Of a DNA stretch of 59,043 nucleotides, positions 42,639-50,818 are shown one piece after another. The stretch spans positions 1-59,043 of the forward strand of contig DCFX01000059.1 in the NCBI GenBank assembly GCA_002314445.1. Reading direction: 5' to 3'. Position numbers and translations under genes: made by a program. This stretch comes from Treponema sp. UBA1793. Its GTDB lineage: Bacteria > Spirochaetota > Spirochaetia > Treponematales > Treponemataceae. A model generated the notes under the pieces. The model did not search any database. It worked only from the letters and a program-made list of their open reading frames with translations, and was not told the DNA's origin. How positions within the stretch are numbered: the first letter of the stretch is position 1; each line of letters starts with the position of its first letter.

Positions 42639-43550
42639 ATGAAACTGATAAAATCATTTGCAAAAACTGCGGTACTGTTTGCAGCTATCCTGCTTATCCA
42701 AAGCTGTTCAAAGACAAAGAAAGAAACAGGCGGAACGGTTTACAGCGGAAAACCGGAATATGAGGAAGCTGCAAAACAGGTAAAGGGGAAATTCCGGGTT
42801 GGTATGGAATGTGCTTATGCGCCGTTTAACTGGACGCAGTCGGGCACAACCATTAAGGCTGACGGATGGCAAGCTGTCCCCATTTATGGTACTCCTGATT
42901 ACGCGTTCGGATACGATGTTATGTTTTCAAAAATGCTTGCCGATGAAATGGGACTTGAACTTGAAGTCCACAAGGTACAGTGGTCGAGCATTGTTCTCGG
43001 TTTAAAATCAGGAGATTACGACGCCATCATTGCAGGCATGATCTACACGAAAGACAGGGACAAAACCCTTGATTTTACGCGTGCGTACTATAACAGGGAC
43101 AATGTTATGGTCATAAAGAAAGGAAGCCCGCTTGCGTCCGCGACGACACTCGCAGATTTTAAGGGGTGCAAAGCGACGACCCAAATAAACACATCATGGG
43201 CAGCGTATGTCGAGGAAATTCCTGATGTTAAGATTATCCCGTATCCGGAGACAACAGCAGAAGTCGTGATGCAGGTTGCGATGGGTTCGGCAGATTGCGC
43301 CGTACTCGATTATCCCACGGGTTATTCGGCAACGCTCAGCAATCCGGATGTTTCAATTGTCCGTTTTGAACAGGGCAAGGGATTCGTTACGCCGCCTGAC
43401 TGTTCGGAAGCCGTTTCGGTTGCGGTAAACGAAGGCAATACGGTTCTGAAGGATGCAATAGAAAAGGCGATGGATGCGATAGGCTGGGATCAGGCAAAAA
43501 TGAACAAATACATGGACCTGGCCATTACGACGCAGCCGTTAAGCGAATAA
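42639..43550 (+). CDS. Polar amino-acid ABC transporter binding lipoprotein (family 3)
   Basis: 303 residues. Signal peptide with lipobox-like LLIQSC (Cys at about 23) and a Lys/Thr linker. The family-3 fold is seen in FRVGMECAYAPFNW, GYDVMFSKMLADEMGLELE, and DAIIAGMIYTKDRDKTLDFT, the segment that contacts the ligand amino group. A GGGGGCG ribosome binding site precedes the ATG. First of four genes in line. The long insert near residues 65-85 is not unusual. Specificity cannot be read directly. Confidence 0.94.
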   Translation: MKLIKSFAKTAVLFAAILLIQSCSKTKKETGGTVYSGKPEYEEAAKQVKGKFRVGMECAYAPFNWTQSGTTIKADGWQAVPIYGTPDYAFGYDVMFSKMLADEMGLELEVHKVQWSSIVLGLKSGDYDAIIAGMIYTKDRDKTLDFTRAYYNRDNVMVIKKGSPLASATTLADFKGCKATTQINTSWAAYVEEIPDVKIIPYPETTAEVVMQVAMGSADCAVLDYPTGYSATLSNPDVSIVRFEQGKGFVTPPDCSEAVSVAVNEGNTVLKDAIEKAMDAIGWDQAKMNKYMDLAITTQPLSE

Positions 43551-43576
43551 ATAATTAATTCCGGGAGGTTACCAAA

Positions 43577-44323
43577 ATGGAAAAAGGATTACTTTACTGG
43601 ATTGGCTACATACTTGAACAATACTGGCCGTACTTCATAAAGGGCATGTTTGTCACTCTGTGGATCTCTATTCTCGGAACACTCCTGGGGTATGTACTCG
43701 GTTTTCTTACCGGCCTTGTGCAGTCAACTCCTGTTTCTCAGGAGGACAGCAGAAAAAAGAAAGTCGTATATGGTACGCTTAAGCTCATATGCAAAGTGTT
43801 CGTTGCCGTATTCCGGGGTACACCTATGATGGTTCAGGCTATGGTCATCTACTACGGCCTGAAAACATCGGGTGTGGATATTTCGCCGTTTACAGCTTCA
43901 ATTCTTGTTCTTATGCTCAATACAGGTGCATATATGGCGGAAACGGTACGAGGCGGAATTATTTCCGTCGACAAAGGACAGCTCGAAGGCGGATTTGCGA
44001 TGGGTATGAGCCATTCGCTTACTATGTTTACAGTCGTGCTGCCGCAGGCCTTCAGAAACATTATTCCGGAGATGGTCAACATGTTTCTCACGAATCTGAA
44101 AATGACATCAGAACTGAATGTCATCGGCGTTGCAGAACTGTATTTTACGACAAAGACAGCAGCCGGCACGTATTACCGGTATTTTGAAGCGTATATTATC
44201 TGTGCACTCATCTATTTCATTCTCTGTACTTTTTTTACAAATCTGCTCTCGTACGTTGAGAAAAAAACATTCGTAAACAAAGATTATGAACTTGCTGTCG
44301 AATATATGGATAATGCGGAATAA
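43577..44323 (+). CDS. Polar amino-acid ABC transporter permease (GlnP/HisM-like)
   Basis: 248 residues, about five helices. The N-terminal helix (FIKGMFVTLWISILGTLLGYVLG) and RGTPMMVQ are characteristic of the HEQRo permease family; the docking loop is EGGFAMGMSHSLTMFTVVLPQA-like in mid-sequence. GGGAGG precedes the ATG, 26 bp after the binding-protein stop. Only one permease is encoded, so it probably works as a homodimer. Confidence 0.94.
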   Translation: MEKGLLYWIGYILEQYWPYFIKGMFVTLWISILGTLLGYVLGFLTGLVQSTPVSQEDSRKKKVVYGTLKLICKVFVAVFRGTPMMVQAMVIYYGLKTSGVDISPFTASILVLMLNTGAYMAETVRGGIISVDKGQLEGGFAMGMSHSLTMFTVVLPQAFRNIIPEMVNMFLTNLKMTSELNVIGVAELYFTTKTAAGTYYRYFEAYIICALIYFILCTFFTNLLSYVEKKTFVNKDYELAVEYMDNAE

Positions 44324-44336
44324 GGAGAATGACTGT

Positions 44337-45098
44337 ATGAATAATCAATCACAATCTGTTTTGAAAGTCGAGCATCTTGTTAAATCATTCGGGACGCATC
44401 AGGTTTTGAAAGATCTTGATTTTTCAATTAAGCCGAAAGAAGTCGTCTGCATTATCGGCTCTTCGGGTTCCGGCAAATCGACGCTGCTCCGCTGTATAAA
44501 CGGGCTGGAAACAAAAACCTGCGGAAATATTTATTTTCACGGAGAAAAACTCGGTTCTGGTTCAAAAGAACTTAATAAATTCCGCACACAGGTAGGAATG
44601 GTGTTCCAGTCGTTCAACCTGTTTAACAATATGACCGTTCTTCAGAACTGTATGACGGGAACGACAAAGGTTTTGAAAATCAGCAAAGATGAATCAAAAT
44701 TCCGCGCAATCAAATATCTGCGGCAGGTAGGAATGGCTCCCTATATAAACGCACATCCGGAGCAGCTTTCAGGCGGACAAAAACAGCGGGTTGCGATAGC
44801 AAGGGCTCTGACCATGCAGCCGGAAATGCTTCTGTTCGACGAGCCCACTTCGGCGCTTGACCCGGAAATGGTGGGAGAAGTTCTGCAGGTCATGAAACAG
44901 CTTGCAGACGGCGGATTAACAATGATGATTGTAACTCACGAAATGGGATTTGCCCGGGACGTTTCGACGCGCACAATATTCATGGATAACGGATACATTG
45001 TCGAAGACGATATTCCGCAGAACATCTTTTCGCATCCGAAAAATCCCCGCATGCAGGAATTTCTCAAGCGCTATATAAAGAACCTTGATAACAAATAG
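44337..45098 (+). CDS. Polar amino-acid ABC transporter ATPase (GlnQ-like)
   Basis: 253 residues. Walker A GSSGSGKST, Q-loop VFQSFNLF, signature LSGGQKQRVAIARAL, Walker B MLLFDEPTSALDPE and switch His in MIVTHEMGFA. The start at 44337 has AAGGAGA upstream; the frame from 44286 overlaps the permease gene and is rejected. 13 bp after the permease stop. Confidence 0.95.
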   Translation: MNNQSQSVLKVEHLVKSFGTHQVLKDLDFSIKPKEVVCIIGSSGSGKSTLLRCINGLETKTCGNIYFHGEKLGSGSKELNKFRTQVGMVFQSFNLFNNMTVLQNCMTGTTKVLKISKDESKFRAIKYLRQVGMAPYINAHPEQLSGGQKQRVAIARALTMQPEMLLFDEPTSALDPEMVGEVLQVMKQLADGGLTMMIVTHEMGFARDVSTRTIFMDNGYIVEDDIPQNIFSHPKNPRMQEFLKRYIKNLDNK

Positions 45099-45108
45099 GA
45101 GAACGACT

Positions 45109-45804
45109 ATGGAAAACTACACAATCACAGTGGCACGAGGATTCGGAAGCGGCGGCAAGGAAATAGCGTCACAAGTCGCAAAAGATCTCGGAATTCACTG
45201 TTATGAAAACAGGATACTTACGCTTGCATCGCAGATGAGCGGTATAGACAGACAATTATTTGAAGAAGTGAACGAAAAACTTCATGAAAACAAAAGAAAC
45301 GGTCTTATAAATATGCTGAACGCCCTTCCCCGCAGAACCCATCCGGAACCGGAACGCAGGAACTTTATTTCTGACGAGCAGCTCTTCGCATATGAAACAC
45401 AAATTATTATGGAACTTGCAAAAACGGAATCATGTATTATTGTCGGCAAGTGCGCGGACTGGATATTGCGGGATAATCAGAGAACGCTCAGCCTGTATAT
45501 TGAAGCCCCCAGAACATTCTGCAGACCGCGGATTATGAAAAAAATGGGAGTAACAGCAGAAACAGCTGATATCTCAATTACTGAAACCGATAAATACCGT
45601 GCAGAATATTATGCGCATTATACAAACGGAAATTACTGGACAAATCCTGTCAACTATGACCTTACACTCAACAGTGAACGTCTTGGGATAGAAAGATGCG
45701 TCGAACTCATTGAATACACGCTGCACAGTAAGTTCCCCGATGTCCCTCTGCCGGATAAAAAAGATGCCGGACTGGAAAAAAGTGAAAGTGATAATGTTGA
45801 TTAA
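45109..45804 (+). CDS. Cytidylate kinase-like P-loop protein
   Basis: 231 residues. N-terminal P-loop-type VARGFGSGGKEIASQVAKDLG (split over about 6-26), then a YENRIL and a lid-like region; ESCIIVGKCADWIL in the middle resembles the GRGAD-type segment of cytidylate-kinase-like proteins (PF13189 type). True CMP kinases are usually essential stand-alone genes, so this paralogue-like protein may phosphorylate something else. AGGAGA precedes the ATG, ten bases after the ATPase stop, and it is co-transcribed with the amino-acid importer, an odd partnership. A terminator follows. Confidence 0.8.
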   Translation: MENYTITVARGFGSGGKEIASQVAKDLGIHCYENRILTLASQMSGIDRQLFEEVNEKLHENKRNGLINMLNALPRRTHPEPERRNFISDEQLFAYETQIIMELAKTESCIIVGKCADWILRDNQRTLSLYIEAPRTFCRPRIMKKMGVTAETADISITETDKYRAEYYAHYTNGNYWTNPVNYDLTLNSERLGIERCVELIEYTLHSKFPDVPLPDKKDAGLEKSESDNVD

Positions 45805-45822
45805 TTCCGTTCAGACTTGAGG

Positions 45823-45858
45823 AAAAGGACGTGCTTCTCATGCGCACGTCCTTTTTTT
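45823..45858 (+). terminator. Terminator of the amino-acid ABC operon
   Basis: GGACGTGC (45827-45834) pairs with GCACGTCC (45844-45851), extended by A/T pairs; T-run 45852-45858. Confidence 0.88.
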
Positions 45859-45864
45859 ATTCGT

Positions 45865-45888
45865 GCGGAGGGATTAGTTCCCCTCCGC
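45865..45888. terminator. Second hairpin between convergent operons
   Basis: GCGGAGGG (45865-45872) and CCCTCCGC (45881-45888) with an 8-nt loop, probably terminating the minus-strand cyclodeaminase-like gene. Confidence 0.6.
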
Positions 45889-45918
45889 TTGCGTCGGGCT
45901 GGTGATTTAATTTACGAT

Positions 45919-47073
45919 TTATGCAAATTCCGGCTTGTTCCACAAATTCAGCGGAATCCCTATTCCTTTTTCTCTTGCCTTCTGCAGCACTTTATATCCC
46001 CATGCAACGTCTTCCACCGGCATACCGCCTACAGCATATACAATTATCTGGTCTTCGCTTGTTCTGCCTGCAGCTTTTCCGTTAATAATATCGCCGATGT
46101 CGGTAACGCCGGATTTGGGCAGTCTGCCCTCCGCTACGACATCATAAAACGCCATCCCAAGCAGAGTCGACACGCTTTTCTGTACGGGAAGCTCCGCTCC
46201 TGCTGCCCACCCCTCGTACATCTTTGAATTGTCTGACACAAGTTTACAGCGGCTTGTATCTGCCAGAAAATCGTGATCCATGAGCAGGGCTGATGCACTC
46301 ATGACAAGCGCACCCGGTTTTAACCACGCTGCCTCTGCGTGCGGATTTTCATCATATGTGGGAGCGTTTGTCGTGCCGAAATAAACTATGTCAGAATCTC
46401 TGCATGCTTCCTCTTCCGTTTCACATTGAATAAAATTTTTAATATTCGGGCATTTCTCTTTACAGAACGCAATAAAATCATCGATTCCTTTCTGTCCCCT
46501 TCCCTTTATCTTCACTGTTGTAATGCCGGGCTTCTCCGTTGCAAACGCAAGCATCGCGGTTCTTCCCATAACTCCCGGTCCGACAATCGTTACGGTCTTC
46601 GTATCCTTCACGGAAAGATATCTTACTCCAAGACCGGGAACGGCACCCGTGCGCATGGCGCTCAGTACATTTGCCGACATATATGCCAGCGGAGCGCCGG
46701 TATACATATCCATAAGCGTAAGCATGAGAATAGACCGGGGAAGGCCCTGCTCTCTGTTAGTCTGATTTGAACCGTAGCATTTTATACCGCACAACCGGAA
46801 CCCGCCGCCGACATACGCAGGCATTGCAACAAAACGATAATCGGGACAGAGCAGCGGCATTCCGGGAACGTCCGATTCTTTTGGAAACTTCATCATGATG
46901 CCGTGTTCATTTCCGTTCGGACCGCCCATGCGGTAATCGCCTTTTCCGATAAGAGAAAAAAGTTCATCCATCGTGTCTATGCAGCCGGCCATGTCTTCAA
47001 CGCCGGCTTTAATCATATCCTGTTCACTAAGATACAAAAAATCGACTTCAGGATAATCCGTATTCTGCTTCAT
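45919..47073 (-). CDS. Ornithine cyclodeaminase / mu-crystallin family protein
   Basis: 384 residues, longer than classical ornithine cyclodeaminase (about 330-350) because of N-terminal and mid insertions. The Rossmann motif VTIVGPGVMGRTAMLA binds NAD(P); SANVLSAMRTGAVPGLG is the family block ahead of it. Family activities include amino-acid cyclodeamination, ketimine (delta-1-pyrroline-2-carboxylate) reduction and opine or N-alkyl amino-acid synthesis. A variant of this length is sometimes annotated as tyramine oxidase subunit B; I cannot verify that. AAGGAG precedes the ATG. It is divergent from the FAD/Fe-S dehydrogenase operon, implying the same pathway. Confidence 0.82.
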   Translation of the reverse strand: MKQNTDYPEVDFLYLSEQDMIKAGVEDMAGCIDTMDELFSLIGKGDYRMGGPNGNEHGIMMKFPKESDVPGMPLLCPDYRFVAMPAYVGGGFRLCGIKCYGSNQTNREQGLPRSILMLTLMDMYTGAPLAYMSANVLSAMRTGAVPGLGVRYLSVKDTKTVTIVGPGVMGRTAMLAFATEKPGITTVKIKGRGQKGIDDFIAFCKEKCPNIKNFIQCETEEEACRDSDIVYFGTTNAPTYDENPHAEAAWLKPGALVMSASALLMDHDFLADTSRCKLVSDNSKMYEGWAAGAELPVQKSVSTLLGMAFYDVVAEGRLPKSGVTDIGDIINGKAAGRTSEDQIIVYAVGGMPVEDVAWGYKVLQKAREKGIGIPLNLWNKPEFA

Positions 47074-47250
47074 CCGATGCTCCTTACACAGTCAAGTGTA
47101 TTATTAATAAAATAGTTAAAGCATACGAAAATACGTATGTAGTTTTCCGTTCGATATTTTCAACTGTACCCATGATGGATATTTATTTTTTAAAAGTCAA
47201 TTCTGATTTTTACAATTCCGTTTTTTACAATAACAAAAAAAACATATCGT

Positions 47251-47256
47251 TATAAT
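47251..47256 (+). promoter_or_regulatory. -10 box of the FAD/Fe-S dehydrogenase operon
   Basis: TATAAT with AT-rich upstream sequence but no good -35, which suggests an activator such as the nearby AraC protein. Start point about 47263, giving a leader of some 24 nt. The rest of 47074-47250 is AT-rich and holds no gene; an ATACG...CGTAT repeat lies at 47125-47140. Confidence 0.5.
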
Positions 47257-47286
47257 GCAGATTGTTACAAAATGGCTGGAGGCTGT

Positions 47287-47613
47287 ATGCAAAACAGAAT
47301 TGCTGAACATCCCATATTGGGAACACCGCAGAAAGGTCGTCTCGTTTCATTTTCTTTTGACGGCAAAAATATGGAAGGATATGAAGGGGAACCGATTGCT
47401 GCGGCTTTAAAGGCAGGCGGAATCATGATTCATCGTTATACCGCAAAGCAGCACAAACCACGCGGTATCTTCTGTGCAATCGGAAGATGCACGGACTGCG
47501 TTATGATTGTCGACGGAAAACCGAATATCCGTACATGCGTTACTCCTCTGAAAGAGGGTATGGAAGTCAGAACGCAGTACGGCTGTTCTGCTAAAAAGGA
47601 TGACACACTATGA
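47287..47613 (+). CDS. [2Fe-2S] protein, small subunit of amino-acid dehydrogenase (HcnA/LhpE-like)
   Basis: 108 residues of a plant-type ferredoxin fold reduced to the cluster region: Cys63, Cys68, Cys71 and Cys84 (FCAIGRCTDC then RTC). GEPIAAALKAGG precedes, as in the N-terminal part of sarcosine oxidase alpha and HcnA. The start at 47287 is chosen because GGAGG lies between it and the upstream ATG (47272). The stop overlaps the next gene (ATGA). Probably shuttles electrons from the FAD subunits. Confidence 0.9.
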   Translation: MQNRIAEHPILGTPQKGRLVSFSFDGKNMEGYEGEPIAAALKAGGIMIHRYTAKQHKPRGIFCAIGRCTDCVMIVDGKPNIRTCVTPLKEGMEVRTQYGCSAKKDDTL

Positions 47614-49187
47614 AACGATATAATCTTATTGTTGTGGGAGCAGGTCCCGCAGGGCTGTGCGCAGGTATTGAAGCTGCAAAAAGGGGGATGTCAGTAATCG
47701 TTTTCGATGAAAATGAAAAACCCGGCGGCCAGCTATTTAAGCAGATTCATAAATTTTTCGGTTCAAAAGAACATAAAGCAAAAATCCGGGGTTTTAAAAT
47801 AGGCGAACAGCTGCTGAAGGAAGCAGCCGCGACGGGTGTAGAAGTCAGGCTCAACGCCACCGTTACAGGTCTTTATCCTGACAAGGAAATCATGGTAAAG
47901 CATGGTGACGGAATGTACCACTATAAAGGCGACAGCATCATCATTGCGACAGGCGCTGCAGAAAATATGGTGCCGTTTGAAAACTGGACGCTTCCCGGTG
48001 TCATCGGGGCAGGTGCAGCCCAGACTCTTATGAATCTTCACGGCATAAAACCGGGAAACCGTATCCTGATGCTCGGCAGCGGCAATGTAGGGCTCGTAGT
48101 AAGTTTCCAGCTGCTGCAGGCAGGATGCGAAGTAGCCGCACTTGTAGATGCTGCACCGCGTATCGGAGGATACGGTGTACACGCAGCAAAAGTTGCACGG
48201 ACAGGAGTCCCGTTCTACCTCTCGCATACGATTATTAAAGCAGAAGGCACAGACCACGTTACTGGGGTCATTATCGGAGAAGTGGACGATCACTTTAAAC
48301 CGATTCCGGGAACGGAAAAACAGTTCGACGTGGACACTATCTGTATTGCAGTCGGCCTTTCCCCGATGTCTCAGCTGCTCAAAATGTCAGGCTGCACTAT
48401 GGAAGACAATCCAAGACGCGGAGGAGAAGTACCTGTCGTAGATGAATACGGAGAAACTTCGATACCGCAGCTTTTTGCAGCAGGAGATGTATCCGGCATA
48501 GAAGAAGCGAGCTCGGCAATGATAAAAGGAAAAATGGCCGGTATCCGCGCGGCATATGAACTCGGCTTCTGCAAAGAAACCGAAACGGAAAATTCACTTG
48601 AAAAATGTACAGCCGATCTGGACAGTCTGCGTCAGGGGATGTTCGCGCCGGGGAACAAAGGCAAATTAATTGAGAAGACGGAGGAAGGCATTCCGGTTTC
48701 GATGAATCTGCTCACAAAAGGATTCGTAGCAGACGGTGAAATAATACATTTTCCGGGAGTAACCAGCCAGAAAGGAATTCATCCGGTAATTGAGTGCACG
48801 CAGAATATTCCCTGCAATCCGTGTCAGGACGCATGCGTGAAACACTGCATCAAAATAGGTTCCCATATTACGTCCCTGCCAGTCGTTGAAAATCCTGCAC
48901 CGTGTACCGGCTGCGGACTGTGCGTCGCATCATGTTCCGGTCAGGCTATCTTTCTCGTAAATGAAAATTACGAGCCGGGTTTTGCGAGCATCACGATGCC
49001 GTACGAATTTTTACCGCTGCCGGAAAAAGGCGATAAGGGAAAAGGGCTCGGCCGTGACGGAAAGACCGTCTGCGATGCCGAAATCATCGATGTAAAATCA
49101 TTACCCGCATTCGACCACACAAATCTGGTGACAATGAAAGTCCCTGCCGAATTTGTAATGAAAGCGCGTTTTTTCAAAGCGGTGTGA
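47610..49187 (+). CDS. FAD/NAD(P)-type oxidoreductase with Fe-S domain, alpha subunit (HcnB/LhpF-like)
   Basis: 525 residues. First dinucleotide motif GAGPAGLCAGIEAAKRG at 9-25, a second in LMLGSGNVGLV, and an ATGA-type GAAENM segment. From about residue 396 comes a Cys-rich part, CTQNIPCNPCQDACVKHC, then CTGCGLCVASC near 434-445, which would hold one or two 4Fe-4S clusters. HcnB/LhpF subunits usually carry a C-terminal BFD-like [2Fe-2S] domain instead; here that domain is encoded by the next gene. Acts with the beta subunit to oxidise an amino acid. Confidence 0.9.
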   Translation: MKRYNLIVVGAGPAGLCAGIEAAKRGMSVIVFDENEKPGGQLFKQIHKFFGSKEHKAKIRGFKIGEQLLKEAAATGVEVRLNATVTGLYPDKEIMVKHGDGMYHYKGDSIIIATGAAENMVPFENWTLPGVIGAGAAQTLMNLHGIKPGNRILMLGSGNVGLVVSFQLLQAGCEVAALVDAAPRIGGYGVHAAKVARTGVPFYLSHTIIKAEGTDHVTGVIIGEVDDHFKPIPGTEKQFDVDTICIAVGLSPMSQLLKMSGCTMEDNPRRGGEVPVVDEYGETSIPQLFAAGDVSGIEEASSAMIKGKMAGIRAAYELGFCKETETENSLEKCTADLDSLRQGMFAPGNKGKLIEKTEEGIPVSMNLLTKGFVADGEIIHFPGVTSQKGIHPVIECTQNIPCNPCQDACVKHCIKIGSHITSLPVVENPAPCTGCGLCVASCSGQAIFLVNENYEPGFASITMPYEFLPLPEKGDKGKGLGRDGKTVCDAEIIDVKSLPAFDHTNLVTMKVPAEFVMKARFFKAV

Positions 49188-49205
49188 TAAAACAGGAGTT
49201 ATAAC

Positions 49206-49520
49206 ATGAATGACCGATTACGTGATATAGGACCGTTTGTTCCGGGCAGAGACGACGACCTACTAATCTGCCGCTGTGAAGAAGTGACAAAAGGCGAAAT
49301 CAGACAGGCGGTACACGAAGGCATGTTCACCATGCCGGAAATACGCCGGTACCTGCGCTGCGGTATGGGATTATGTCAGGGACAGACCTGCGCCCGCCTG
49401 GTGAAAGGAATCATTGCATCCGAACTGCATATCGCGCCTTCCGAAGTCGAACCGGCATCAAGCCGCGGGCCTGTACGTCCGACAGAGATGAGCACGCTCG
49501 GCAACGAAGAGGAGGCATAA
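49206..49520 (+). CDS. BFD-like [2Fe-2S]-binding protein
   Basis: 104 residues. ICRCEEVTKGEI (Cys22, Cys24) and RCGMGLCQGQTC (Cys52, Cys57, Cys62) match the bacterioferritin-associated ferredoxin-like domain found at the C-terminus of amino-acid dehydrogenase alpha subunits. Here it is a free protein between the alpha and beta genes, 18 bp after alpha and one base before beta. AGGAG precedes the ATG. Likely electron carrier of the complex. Confidence 0.88.
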   Translation: MNDRLRDIGPFVPGRDDDLLICRCEEVTKGEIRQAVHEGMFTMPEIRRYLRCGMGLCQGQTCARLVKGIIASELHIAPSEVEPASSRGPVRPTEMSTLGNEEEA

Positions 49521-49521
49521 G

Positions 49522-50649
49522 ATGAAAACGACAGCAGATGTAATTGTTATCGGCGCAGGAATTGTCGGATGTTCGACAGCATATTATCTTGCAAAAAAGG
49601 GAATGTCCGTCATCGTGCTCGAAGGCAGCAACTATATCGGTAACGGAGGTTCCTCCCGCAACGGCGGCGGTGTGCGTCAGTCGGGACGAAACCCGAAAGA
49701 ACTTCCGCTCATGATCTGGGGCGTAAAGAATATCTGGCCCCACCTTTCGGAAGAACTCGGCGTCGACACGGAATACAAACAAAAAGGCAACCTGCGTCTC
49801 GGCAAAACAGACAGGCATCTTGGAATACTGACAAAACTGACGGAGAATGCCGTCAAATGCGGACTCGACGTAAAAATGATAAGTGCTGCGGAAGTAAAAG
49901 GAATAAACCCGTATTTATCCGATGAAGTCGTCGGTGCGAGCTGGTGCGCGACAGACGGGCACGCGAATCCCCTTACGACAACGCTCGGTTTTTACAAAAA
50001 GGCACGCGAACTCGGCGTACAGTTTTATACTGACTGCCCTGTCGTACAGCTGCGTACAGTCTGCGGTACCATGCGGCAGGTTATTACCTCAGAAGCCGTA
50101 TTTGAAGCAGAAGCTGTCGTTGTCGCAGCCGGATTTGAAAGCAAACCCCTCCTTGACGGAGTCGGTATTAATATTCCGATGCGCAAAGTTAAACTCGAAT
50201 GTCTTGTTACGGAAGCTGAACCGCAGATGTTCGAGCAGATGCTCGGTACTGCCGAAGCTGATTTTTACGGCCATCAGACAAAACACGGTTCCTTTGTTTT
50301 CGGCGGTCATACAGGATATGAGCGGTATGCAATAGATTATGCAAATCCGTCCTCAAGCAGCAGCTTTGCGTCGTGCACAAGCCGCGGCATTATGAAATAT
50401 TTTCCTATTTTGAAAGATGCAAAAATTGTCCGCGCATGGGCAGGATTCATGGACGAATGTGCAGATGAGGTTGCTACAGTCAGCAAAATTGATGAAATTC
50501 CGGGATTGTACGTCGAATGCAGTTTTACCGGACACGGGTTCGGAATCGGTCCCGCGGCAGGATATAACACTGCTGAGCTTATCACGACAGGGAAAACTCC
50601 CGCAGACATACAACCGCTCAGATATGACAGATTTAAAACGGCTATGTAA
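49522..50649 (+). CDS. FAD-dependent amino-acid oxidoreductase, beta subunit (HcnC/LhpB/DadA-like)
   Basis: 375 residues of the D-amino-acid oxidase fold. FAD motif VIVIGAGIVGCSTAYYLAKKG at about 7-27, with RNGGGVRQ shortly after; the C-terminal FTGHGFGIGPAAG contacts the flavin. This would be the catalytic subunit: it oxidises an imino or amino acid (proline, hydroxyproline, sarcosine, glycine and opines are known substrates of relatives). GAGGAGG precedes the ATG. Last gene of the four-gene operon; a strong terminator follows. Confidence 0.9.
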   Translation: MKTTADVIVIGAGIVGCSTAYYLAKKGMSVIVLEGSNYIGNGGSSRNGGGVRQSGRNPKELPLMIWGVKNIWPHLSEELGVDTEYKQKGNLRLGKTDRHLGILTKLTENAVKCGLDVKMISAAEVKGINPYLSDEVVGASWCATDGHANPLTTTLGFYKKARELGVQFYTDCPVVQLRTVCGTMRQVITSEAVFEAEAVVVAAGFESKPLLDGVGINIPMRKVKLECLVTEAEPQMFEQMLGTAEADFYGHQTKHGSFVFGGHTGYERYAIDYANPSSSSSFASCTSRGIMKYFPILKDAKIVRAWAGFMDECADEVATVSKIDEIPGLYVECSFTGHGFGIGPAAGYNTAELITTGKTPADIQPLRYDRFKTAM

Positions 50650-50659
50650 TTTCATTCCG

Positions 50660-50704
50660 GCCCGCGCAGCCCTGCAATCACCTCCTGTTACCGGCTGCGC
50701 GGGC
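50660..50704 (+). terminator. Terminator of the FAD/Fe-S dehydrogenase operon
   Basis: 12-bp GC-rich stem (GCCCGCGCAGCC at 50660-50671, complement at 50693-50704); T-rich tail is interrupted. Confidence 0.75.
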
Positions 50705-50715
50705 ATTTCATTTTG

Positions 50716-50744
50716 TTGACACACTTCATTTTTTATGGCACAAT
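50716..50744 (+). promoter_or_regulatory. Promoter of the AraC-family regulator
   Basis: TTGACA (50716-50721), 17-bp spacer, CACAAT (50739-50744). Predicted start near 50751, five bases before the leader hairpin. Confidence 0.6.
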
Positions 50745-50755
50745 ATTTTTACACG

Positions 50756-50794
50756 AAGGCGTGAAAAGTCTATGTACTTTTCACGCCTTTTTTT
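50756..50794 (+). terminator. Terminator-like hairpin at the very 5' end of the araC-type leader
   Basis: Perfect 14-bp stem AAGGCGTGAAAAGT (50756-50769) / ACTTTTCACGCCTT (50776-50789), 6-nt loop, T-run 50788-50794. The previous operon already has its own terminator at 50660-50704, and a promoter lies between, so this one acts on the regulator's own transcript. Confidence 0.75.
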
Positions 50795-50818
50795 ATTAAC
50801 AATACGGGAGGTATAATC

